A model generated the notes under the pieces. It saw nothing but the letters and a program-made list of their open reading frames with translations. It did not search any database and was not told the origin of the DNA. From HRBIN15 sp039630445 (GTDB taxonomy: Bacteria > Armatimonadota > Fimbriimonadia > Fimbriimonadales > GBS-DC): a stretch of DNA of 21,620 nt. The stretch spans positions 1-21,620 of the forward strand of contig JBCNVA010000079.1 of NCBI GenBank assembly GCA_039630445.1, in the 5' to 3' direction. A program made the position numbers and the translations under genes. Shown piece by piece: positions 14,246 to 20,626 of the stretch. Within the stretch, counting starts at the first letter, position 1; every line of letters begins with the position of its first letter.

Positions 14246-14767
14246 ATGGACTGGCAGGCGATTCGCGAGTGGGCTGGCACTACCGATGCGAACCTGCTCC
14301 TGCTGGGGGCGGTGGCAGTGCTGCTTGGATGGAACCTGTGGCTGACGCTGCGCTGGCGCACGCTGCAGAAACGCTGGCGTGAACTGATGACGGGCAGCGA
14401 GGGCAACTCGCTGGAGCGGCTGCTCTATGAGACGCTGCGCCGCGTCTCCTTGATGGACGAAACGCTCAAAGCCCATGGGAACCATCTGCAGCAGCTGCAG
14501 AGTCAAACGGATCGATGCATTCAGCAGGTGGGCATCCTGCGCTACGATGCTTTTCCCGACAGCGGGGGTCAGCAAAGCTTCGCGATTGCCCTGCTGAACC
14601 GCCATGGCGACGGGATTGTGTTGAGCGGGATTCACAGCCGACAGGAGATGCGCGTCTACGCTAAACCTATCCATAAGATGCGCTCCTCCATCGGGCTATC
14701 CGAGGAGGAACAAATCGCCATGCGGGAGGCGTTCGAGCGCAGCGTGGGATCGGAGGCGCGGGTGTGA
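14246..14767 (+). CDS. DUF4446 membrane-anchored protein
   Basis: 173 residues. One N-terminal transmembrane helix (about 16-36, LLLLGAVAVLLGWNLWLTL), then a helical, probably coiled-coil stretch (LERLLYETLRRVSLMDETLKAHGNHLQQLQSQ). The family signature is VGILRYDAFPDSGGQQSFAIALLNRHGDGIVLSGI followed by RVYAKPI and LSEEEQIAMREAF, diagnostic of DUF4446. Function unknown; the family is usually a single-pass protein with a cytoplasmic tail. ATG 14246 is preferred over the GTG directly before it because the -10 box is 7 nt away. Its TGA overlaps the sigma GTG start (GTGA), so it is co-translated with the sigma factor and may act in the same signalling unit. Confidence 0.8.
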   Translation: MDWQAIREWAGTTDANLLLLGAVAVLLGWNLWLTLRWRTLQKRWRELMTGSEGNSLERLLYETLRRVSLMDETLKAHGNHLQQLQSQTDRCIQQVGILRYDAFPDSGGQQSFAIALLNRHGDGIVLSGIHSRQEMRVYAKPIHKMRSSIGLSEEEQIAMREAFERSVGSEARV

Positions 14768-15429
14768 ATGGGCTGAACAAGTTCGAACTAAGCGACGATT
14801 GGCTCATCGAGCGCTTTAAAGCGGGCGACGAGACCGCCTTCGACCAGCTGGTGCGCCGCTACGAGCAGAAAGTGTATCAGCACGCCTATCGGCTAACGCA
14901 GAATGCCGACGACGCCGCCGATGTCGCCGCCGAAGTCTTCTTGCGCATGTATACTGCGCTCAAACGCTTTCGTGGGGAATCGCAGCTTTCCACATGGCTT
15001 TACCGAATCGTGCAGAATGTCTATTTTGACTTTTACAAGCGCGAGCAGCGCCATCAGCACCTGCCGCTCGAAATCCCCTCGGAGGAGGGTGAGGAACCGA
15101 TGGAGCTGCCCATCCCTGACGAGCGTTTCGACATGGAAGAGTATCTCTTAGAGATGGAGCGGCAGCGCGTGCTGCGCGAAGCGTTCGAAAAGTTGCCCGA
15201 TTATCAGCGCGTAGTGACCATCCTGTTCCATGTGGAGCAGCTCTCTTATGAGGAGATCGCCGCCGTCACAGGCTTGCCGTTAGGCACGATTAAGTCGCGT
15301 CTGAATCGGGCGCGGGCAACCTTGCGTGAACTGCTCGAACCCTATCGGGAACTTTTTGAAACGGGCGAGAGTCCAACCCCCTCGGAGCCAGACGATGCGT
15401 TGCGAACAAGTTCGGGTTCTGTTGAATGA
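14764..15429 (+). CDS. ECF-type RNA polymerase sigma factor
   Basis: Extracytoplasmic-function sigma factor, 221 residues. Region 2 runs from about 22 to 93 (AFDQLVRRYEQKVYQHAYRL, DAADVAAEVFLRMYTALKRF, STWLYRIVQNVYFDFYKRE). An acidic linker (EEGEEPMELPIPDERFDMEEY) follows, then region 4 from about 138 (LPDYQRVVTILFHVEQLSYEEIAAVTGLPLGTIKSRLNRARATLRELL). The GTG start overlaps the DUF4446 stop. The last 35 nt overlap the anti-sigma gene, a standard arrangement for stoichiometric control. Target promoters are unknown. RpoE/SigW-like group by sequence feel only. Confidence 0.93.
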   Translation: MNGLNKFELSDDWLIERFKAGDETAFDQLVRRYEQKVYQHAYRLTQNADDAADVAAEVFLRMYTALKRFRGESQLSTWLYRIVQNVYFDFYKREQRHQHLPLEIPSEEGEEPMELPIPDERFDMEEYLLEMERQRVLREAFEKLPDYQRVVTILFHVEQLSYEEIAAVTGLPLGTIKSRLNRARATLRELLEPYRELFETGESPTPSEPDDALRTSSGSVE

Positions 15430-16312
15430 CTATCTGGAGGGCGCGCTCAGCCCGGCGATTGCCGAATCGGTGCGGGCACACTTAAGGGCATGCCCTGCCT
15501 GCCAGCGCGAATGGCAGTTCCAGCAAGGCATTTGGCGTTCGCTGGCGCGGATGCCTGTGCCTGAAGCGCCTGCCGATTTGCATGCGCGGATTATGACCTA
15601 TGTGCGGGGTCATCAGCGGGCGCGTGCGCAGAGTCAGCGGTGGCTGATCTGGCGCTGGGTGGGCGCGGCGGCAGCGGCGGCTGCACTCTTTTTGCTGGGC
15701 TTTTTCAGCGCGCGCCCCGGCGGCGTGATGGCGGGCTTTGGGCTGTCCCCATCCAAAGCCAAATCGGAGATGACCATCCCCGTGCCGGTAGCATCGGGCA
15801 TCCGCCTCGAGTGGCGCGATGTCGGTGGGGGCGAGCGTGTCCCCGTTTTGCACGCCGCGCTGAACCGCGAGGCAAGCGCAACGCTCGCATGGTCGCCCGA
15901 ACCTGACCTGCCGCCACGCCTAGCACAACGTATCTGGCAGGGCAAGCTCCAACCCGGCAAAGCCGTCGAAATCCCGCTCCCGCTCCTGGTGCAGCAGGGT
16001 AATCCACGCTACGCCGCCACGCTCTGGTGGACGATCGAGGACCAACATCGCGCCTTCTTTGTACCGGAGGGCTATCCGCCGATGGCGCGGACGACCCTGC
16101 GTTTGCGGGCGAATCTGGGCGAAGCGCTGGCTATTCTGGCGGATGCCTATCAGACGCCCATCGAATGGCTGCCCGCGACGCATAACATGAACCCGCTGGT
16201 TGTACTGGATGTGCGCGATGCGACCCTTGCCGACGCGCTCAACCGACTGCTGCTTGGCACAGGCTACACGGCGCGTCAGCAGAACGGACACTGGCGCGTG
16301 CTGCCCCGATAA
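15395..16312 (+). CDS. Zinc-finger anti-sigma factor with STN/FecR-C-like C-terminal domain
   Basis: 305 residues. An N-terminal zf-HC2 anti-sigma domain has Cys3, His29, Cys33 and Cys36 (HLRACPAC), which binds and holds the cognate sigma factor. A transmembrane helix lies at about 90-110 (WVGAAAAAAALFLLGFFSA). The outer part has an unrecognised beta-rich region (about 130-235). It ends in LGEALAILADAYQ and LVVLDVRDATLADALNRLLLGTGYTARQQNGHWRVLP. That last segment looks like a secretin/TonB short N-terminal (STN) fold or the FecR C-terminal domain (DUF4974). ATG 15395 gives the correct finger start and overlaps the sigma gene by 35 nt. A membrane-spanning signal receiver is inferred. Confidence 0.85.
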   Translation: MRCEQVRVLLNDYLEGALSPAIAESVRAHLRACPACQREWQFQQGIWRSLARMPVPEAPADLHARIMTYVRGHQRARAQSQRWLIWRWVGAAAAAAALFLLGFFSARPGGVMAGFGLSPSKAKSEMTIPVPVASGIRLEWRDVGGGERVPVLHAALNREASATLAWSPEPDLPPRLAQRIWQGKLQPGKAVEIPLPLLVQQGNPRYAATLWWTIEDQHRAFFVPEGYPPMARTTLRLRANLGEALAILADAYQTPIEWLPATHNMNPLVVLDVRDATLADALNRLLLGTGYTARQQNGHWRVLPR

Positions 16313-16335
16313 AAAACTTGTGACAGGGCGTTCGG

Positions 16336-16341
16336 TATAAT
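16336..16341 (+). promoter_or_regulatory. -10 box of the PIN-pair operon (leaderless)
   Basis: GGTATAAT, 8 nt before ATG 16350, giving a leaderless message. TTGTGACA ends 10 bp upstream, too close for a normal -35. Confidence 0.6.
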
Positions 16342-16349
16342 CGTGTCAT

Positions 16350-17117
16350 ATGGCGAATGTGAATCTGCGCGTGGGTGATGTGGACAGGATGCGTGAGGAA
16401 TCTGAGCAGCTGCTTCGGCAATACCTGAACGAGCGCGGCTGGCGTGAGGGGGTAGACTGGGTCTGGAAACAGGTTGTGTTCGATAGCTGGAAACCCGACG
16501 CTGTGTTGCTGGGCGAACAGGGTAAGCCGCTGGCAGCATATGAGATTATGCTGCTTGATGCAGATCGGAAGGCATCTTTAGCACAGGTGGTTATGGAGGC
16601 TGGGATCCCCTTTATGCTGGTGTTTTATGCTTCCGATATGGATTACTCCATCGTAAGCCTTTTGAAAAATCATTCTGAATTGAGTGCTGTGGCAGCGATT
16701 TACAGATGGGATCTGCTTTCACTAACATACCAGCTGGTAGATGCTGCCACAACCTCTGAGCAAGTGGCGCTTATCAAATCGGTAGAGGCTGAGTTAGCTC
16801 ATAAGTTTGGCTTCGAGACGGGAACGCTCAGCAAAAAGGCAGTCCCACCTCGTCATATTCCCACCTTTGAGGTGGCTGCGATGCACATCTATCTTAATCC
16901 TGCAGCAAAATATCCTTGGAGGGAGGAGTTATGGGGGGTTTATGATGTTATCTGGCAGTGGGATAGCCTTACAGAACAGTTCAGGATAGCCTATGATGGA
17001 CGGTGGGAACTATTGAAAACCTATCGCTTGTTCTTGCGAGCGGGGCGATTTGCAGTGGAATCCAAGGAAGGCATTTCTACCTCACGGAGCGAGAACTTCT
17101 ATGAGGAGCGCGAGTAG
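16350..17117 (+). CDS. Protein of unknown function upstream of PIN nuclease
   Basis: 255 residues, not recognised. The N-terminal third has helix EESEQLLRQYLNERG, strand SWKPDAVLL (Asp50), strand AAYEIMLL (Glu65), helix RKASLAQVVMEAG and strand PFMLVFYAS. This order recalls a PD-(D/E)XK nuclease core, but the catalytic Lys position holds Met (E-I-M), so it may be inactive or unrelated. The C-terminal half is rich in aromatics (YPWREELWGVYDVIWQWD). No signal peptide or membrane segment. Base composition is lower in G+C than neighbours (20 of 60 bases in 16621-16680), with many A/T-ending codons, suggesting transfer. It overlaps the PIN gene by 17 nt. A regulator or antitoxin-like partner is possible but unproven. 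Confidence 0.75.
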   Translation: MANVNLRVGDVDRMREESEQLLRQYLNERGWREGVDWVWKQVVFDSWKPDAVLLGEQGKPLAAYEIMLLDADRKASLAQVVMEAGIPFMLVFYASDMDYSIVSLLKNHSELSAVAAIYRWDLLSLTYQLVDAATTSEQVALIKSVEAELAHKFGFETGTLSKKAVPPRHIPTFEVAAMHIYLNPAAKYPWREELWGVYDVIWQWDSLTEQFRIAYDGRWELLKTYRLFLRAGRFAVESKEGISTSRSENFYEERE

Positions 17118-17790
17118 GCAAAAGCGTATTTTGCTGGATACGAATATCCTGCGAGCCTATATGAATCAAGACGACAGCGAGCATCAGGCAGTTGTAAAGC
17201 GCATTTTGGCTCTGCGTGCTGCAAACTATGAACTTTGCATCGCACCCCAGTGTCTGTATGAGCTATGGGTCGTCTTGACGCGCCCTGTTGAGCAAAATGG
17301 GCTGGGGAGGTCGCCTGAAGAAGCGGATGAAGCCTGCAATCAGTTGAGGCAGGATTTCACGCTTTTGCCTGACCCAGCAGACCTTGTAGATGAATGGCAG
17401 CGATTGTGCCGAACCTATTCGGTTCATGGTCGGCGAGCGCACGATGTCAGATTGGTTGCATGGATGGTCAGACATCAGATAAATGAAATCCTCACGATGA
17501 ATCCTGATGACTTCCAGCTGTTCTCGAACCTAATATCGGCTTTGTATCAAGACAACCCTTCCGCATGGATGCTTCTGTTAGCAAGCACGTTATGGGTGGT
17601 GCTGCTTGTGTATATGGTGCTGGTTATGATGTGGTCTGCGCTTTCGGGGACGATCGCGCATCCTGTAGGTGCCTCGTCGCAGTTCGCGAGCGCGCTGATG
17701 TGGTCGATCGGCACCCTCAACGACTGGGTTTACAACAGCGCACCCTTTTGGCTGTTCATGGTGCTTCACAGGCGTCTTTTCTTTGGGTGA
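17101..17790 (+). CDS. PIN-domain (VapC-like) nuclease with C-terminal hydrophobic tail
   Basis: 229 residues. The PIN domain spans about 9-145: ILLDTNIL (Asp13), PQCLYELWVVLTRP (Glu54), HGRRAHDVRLVAWMVRHQ (Asp115) and NEILTMNPDDF (Asn134, Asp137). These match VapC-type metal-dependent ribonucleases. Beyond the usual end is a tail of about 75 residues with a strong hydrophobic stretch (156-178, WMLLLASTLWVVLLVYMVLVMMW) and a second weaker one (FWLFMVLHRRLFF). ATG 17101 is preferred over the in-frame Met at 17050 because it starts just before the first PIN strand. It overlaps the upstream gene by 17 nt. PIN toxins are normally soluble, so membrane anchoring would be unusual. The tail is G+C-richer than the domain, consistent with fusion to resident DNA. 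Confidence 0.8.
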   Translation: MRSASRQKRILLDTNILRAYMNQDDSEHQAVVKRILALRAANYELCIAPQCLYELWVVLTRPVEQNGLGRSPEEADEACNQLRQDFTLLPDPADLVDEWQRLCRTYSVHGRRAHDVRLVAWMVRHQINEILTMNPDDFQLFSNLISALYQDNPSAWMLLLASTLWVVLLVYMVLVMMWSALSGTIAHPVGASSQFASALMWSIGTLNDWVYNSAPFWLFMVLHRRLFFG

Positions 17791-17863
17791 GCGGTAGCCC
17801 AGCGAACCATCGCCTTTAGCGACAGAACAGGAAAGGCATCGCCTGCGTCAAAAGACTCGCGCT

Positions 17864-19150
17864 ATGAGCCGAATGCGATCCGCTTACGGGTTTCTGATAG
17901 CGATTCTCAGCTTTTGCCCCTTTGTCCATGCCCAGCAACCCTTCACGCTTCAGGACGCGCTACGGCGTGCCCTGCAGCATAACGGCGAGATTCAGGCGGC
18001 GTTTGCGGAGCGACGCGCGGCGGCAGCGCGCTTAACCGCCACCCGTGCCAGCCTGTTCCCCAGCTTTGGGTGGAACAGTAGCTCCACACGCACGCGCATC
18101 GAGCAGGGTGGCACCATCTCCGAGACCACCGCTCGCCAGAACGCCGTCACCCTCGACTGGCTACTGTTTGACGCAGGTGTGCGCGAGACCCGCATCCGCC
18201 AAGCATCGCGCTCGCATGAATCGGCGAACGAATCGGCACGCGCCACGATTCGCACCCTGCTCTTTCAAGTAGCAAGCGCCTACTACGAGGTGCTGCGCCG
18301 TCAAGAGCTGTTGCGCGTGGCGGACGAGTCGGTGCAGCGGGCACAGACCCTGCTCGATGTCGCCAGAACTCAGGCAGAGGTGGGCACGGCGCCTGCCAAA
18401 GATGTGCTGCAGGCGGAAGCGGATCTCGCGAACGCGCGTGTGCAGCAGATTCAGGCACGGAATGCGCTGCGTCTGGCAGAGACCGACCTGAAACGGCTCA
18501 TCGGCTGGGATGCAATGCAGCCCCTGCCACCCCTACCGCGCGTTGAATCGCCCCCAGAGTTCACTCAACCGCCTGCGTTGGAGAACCTCTGGCAGCGTGC
18601 CCGTCAGCAACATCCCGAGTTGCGCGCCGCGGAGCTGAGCGTGCAGATTGCCCAGCTCGGTGTGCAGATTGCCCGCCTCAACGCGATTAGCCGCATGGAG
18701 ATCAGCCTCAGCGGTTTCCACGAGGTTGACCCTGACCGTCGCACCCAGGGACAGCTTCGCTTTCTGATCAGCTCACCGATTTTCGACGGCGGGCTGGTGC
18801 GGGCGAACTTGCGCGAGGCAGAAGCAGAGCATCAACGCGCACGCTTCCGCCTGCAACAGCTGGAGCGCGATATCTATGCCGAGGTGGAAAGCGCGCTGCT
18901 AACCCGCATCGAAGCCGCGGAGCGGTTGAGCGCGGCGCAAGTAGCACTGACCGCCGCTCAGCGCAACTACGAAGCGGCACGCGATGCCCTGCGTGAAGGC
19001 GCAGGCACGATTGTGGAGGTGCTGACCGCCCAGCTCGCACTGGTGACCGCCGAGACGAACTGGGTGCAGGCGATCTACGATTCCTACATCGCGGAGCTGC
19101 GCCTGAAACTCGTCACAGGTGACCCGCTACCTGAGGAGCCAACAATGTGA
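17864..19150 (+). CDS. TolC-like outer-membrane efflux protein
   Basis: Outer-membrane channel partner for efflux or type I secretion. 428 residues. Signal peptide to about residue 24 (FLIAILSFCPFVHA). Two OEP repeats follow, the first from FTLQDALRRALQHN with SLFPSFGWNSSS, VTLDWLLFDAG and a long alpha-hairpin, and the second from ENLWQRARQQHPELRAAE. The second repeat contains FLISSPIFDGGLVRANLREAEAE and a coiled hairpin to YIAELRLKLVTG. These internal repeats and the P.FDGG motif are typical. No membrane fusion protein or RND/ABC transporter is adjacent. ATG 17864 lacks a clear Shine-Dalgarno; ATG 17873 is an alternative. The 73-bp gap before it holds nothing recognisable. Confidence 0.92.
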   Translation: MSRMRSAYGFLIAILSFCPFVHAQQPFTLQDALRRALQHNGEIQAAFAERRAAAARLTATRASLFPSFGWNSSSTRTRIEQGGTISETTARQNAVTLDWLLFDAGVRETRIRQASRSHESANESARATIRTLLFQVASAYYEVLRRQELLRVADESVQRAQTLLDVARTQAEVGTAPAKDVLQAEADLANARVQQIQARNALRLAETDLKRLIGWDAMQPLPPLPRVESPPEFTQPPALENLWQRARQQHPELRAAELSVQIAQLGVQIARLNAISRMEISLSGFHEVDPDRRTQGQLRFLISSPIFDGGLVRANLREAEAEHQRARFRLQQLERDIYAEVESALLTRIEAAERLSAAQVALTAAQRNYEAARDALREGAGTIVEVLTAQLALVTAETNWVQAIYDSYIAELRLKLVTGDPLPEEPTM

Positions 19151-19160
19151 GAGCAGAGGG

Positions 19161-19166
19161 TATACT
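19161..19166 (+). promoter_or_regulatory. -10 box of the Uma2 gene
   Basis: GGGTATACT, 19 nt before ATG 19186. A short leader of about 12 nt would follow; no -35. Confidence 0.45.
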
Positions 19167-19185
19167 GACGATTGGGTGATGTGGG

Positions 19186-19755
19186 ATGGCAACCGCTGCA
19201 GAAGGAAAGCAACTGAAGCTGAAACGCAAGCGCAAGTGGACTGAACAGGACCTATTGTGTCTGCCTGACGATGGGCGCAAATACGAACTGGTCAACGGGA
19301 GGCTCAAGGAAGTGCCGACAGGTGGGCAGCATGGAAAGATAGGCATAGAGCTGGCTGTCAAACTTTATCCCTTCAGCAAGCCATGGGCAGACCTGTACGA
19401 CTCCAACACGGGGTTTCGCATGCGCGGTGGCAATATTCGCTGCCCGGATGTGTCCGTTATGCGTCGGGAACGACTGCCTGGGGGCAAACCGCCTGTTGGC
19501 TTTATCGATGGGGCGCCCGATCTCGCCGTAGAAATCGTCTCCCCCTCTGAAGATCCGAAAGATTTGTTGCAGAAAGTCGGCGAATATTTCGAGTCGGGCG
19601 CCCAGGAGGTGTGGTTGCTCTTTCCTGAGCGAAGGCAGGTCTATCGCTATCGCGCCCCGCTGGAGGTGGAGGTGCTGCACGAAACAGACATCCTAACAGG
19701 TGGCGACCTGCTGCCGGGCTTTGCCGTGCAGGTGAGCGAGCTGTTTGAGGAGTAA
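19186..19755 (+). CDS. Uma2 family endonuclease-like protein
   Basis: 189 residues, full-length Uma2 (DUF820), a PD-(D/E)XK-fold family that is greatly expanded in cyanobacteria and some thermophiles. Visible: LPDDGRKYELVNGRLKEV (26-43), RCPDVSV with Asp88, PDLAVEIVSPSEDPKD with Glu116, LLQKVGEYFESGAQEVWLLFPERRQVYRY, and the terminal TGGDLLPGFAVQVSELFEE. The position after Glu116-Ile is Val rather than Lys, as in most Uma2 proteins, so catalysis is uncertain. A Lys/Arg-rich N-terminus could contact nucleic acid. The copy at 13766-14014 is a deleted relative. Function of the family is not established. Confidence 0.9.
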   Translation: MATAAEGKQLKLKRKRKWTEQDLLCLPDDGRKYELVNGRLKEVPTGGQHGKIGIELAVKLYPFSKPWADLYDSNTGFRMRGGNIRCPDVSVMRRERLPGGKPPVGFIDGAPDLAVEIVSPSEDPKDLLQKVGEYFESGAQEVWLLFPERRQVYRYRAPLEVEVLHETDILTGGDLLPGFAVQVSELFEE

Positions 19756-19783
19756 GGTGGCAGGAACCGACACTTGCATGGTG

Positions 19784-19789
19784 TACAAT
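19784..19789 (+). promoter_or_regulatory. -10 box of the BldC-like gene
   Basis: TGTACAAT, 10 nt before ATG 19800, no Shine-Dalgarno between; probable leaderless start. Confidence 0.5.
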
Positions 19790-19799
19790 ACACGCCAGC

Positions 19800-20615
19800 A
19801 TGGGTCGCCTAAGCCTGAACGACTGGTATCGCTATCTGGAGAGCCAGTTCGTGGAGGAGCGCGAAGTGCGCCAAGAACCGCCTCCCGCTCCGCCTGCTGA
19901 GCCGAAGCTGGAAGGTGAGGTATCTGTTGAGTCGGCACCCCTCACTCCGCGCGAAACGACAGATGAGGTGGTGCACGAGGCGCAGGGGGCATATAGCCAG
20001 ACTGAGAGGAGCGAAAGTGAACTCCGTCCATCGCCGCCAGTAGCCCGCGAAGCCTACGCGCTGGTCTCCATTCGGATCCCCGATTTCCTCGCTTTTGTGC
20101 CGTTGCTGCGGGAGGAGCTGGGGCTGCCTGCGCCACCATCGGACAGGATGTCCGAGCCACAAAGCCCGTTGCCCACGCCCGCCGCGCCGAGCCTGCCTTC
20201 CGAGCCGGCGGCGCGCCTGCGCAAGCATCGCCCTAAAAAGACCCTTGACCCCGAACAGCTCATCCCACCCGAGATGGACGAGATGTGGGCGAAACTGCCC
20301 CGCTACCTGCGCTACCTTGCCGAATGGTCGGACGACAGCGTGACGGATAAGTATTACCCTGTGCGCGGGCGCAAAAGCCGTGAGGAGCTGATTGCTCGCC
20401 TGACCGACCCAGTGCTGACTTTGGAGGAAGTAGCGCGGCTGCTGGGCGTCTGCCCCGCCACCGTGCGGCGCTACACCAATCGCGGCTGGCTGCGCCATTT
20501 TCGCACAGAGGGTAATCAGCGCCGTTTCCGCCTGTCTGATGTTGTGGCGTTTCTGGAGGAACAGATCCATCGCGAGCCAAGGAGCGGACGCAACGCCACC
20601 CGAAAGCGTGCGTAA
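19800..20615 (+). CDS. DNA-binding protein with C-terminal BldC/MerR-like helix-turn-helix
   Basis: 271 residues. A low-complexity, Pro/Glu/Ser-rich region (about 20-85 and 105-145) is probably disordered. A short ordered piece (ALVSIRIPDFLAFVPLLREELGL) lies between. A basic stretch (RLRKHRPKK) follows. The winged HTH (about 203-255) reads LTLEEVARLLGVCPATVRRY, then TEGNQRRFRLSDVVAFLEEQ, the form of BldC and excisionase-type MerR relatives (T-x-GGHRRF in BldC; here T-EGNQRRF). Likely a transcription factor. It lies 11 nt upstream of the glycosyltransferase gene, with which it is probably co-transcribed; a role in envelope control is speculation. Confidence 0.8.
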   Translation: MGRLSLNDWYRYLESQFVEEREVRQEPPPAPPAEPKLEGEVSVESAPLTPRETTDEVVHEAQGAYSQTERSESELRPSPPVAREAYALVSIRIPDFLAFVPLLREELGLPAPPSDRMSEPQSPLPTPAAPSLPSEPAARLRKHRPKKTLDPEQLIPPEMDEMWAKLPRYLRYLAEWSDDSVTDKYYPVRGRKSREELIARLTDPVLTLEEVARLLGVCPATVRRYTNRGWLRHFRTEGNQRRFRLSDVVAFLEEQIHREPRSGRNATRKRA

Positions 20616-20626
20616 AGGAGATCGCT

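Noticed and set aside
16311..16323. A-run after the anti-sigma stop as a terminator
   Set aside because: No stable hairpin precedes it on either strand.
17565..17819. Alternative plus-strand frame over the PIN tail
   Set aside because: No recognisable product; the tail frame is continuous with the PIN domain and reads as plausible membrane sequence.
19809..20570. 253-codon frame antisense to the BldC-like gene
   Set aside because: Composition is low complexity (His/Gln/Arg) with no family match; the opposite frame has a clear HTH and promoter.
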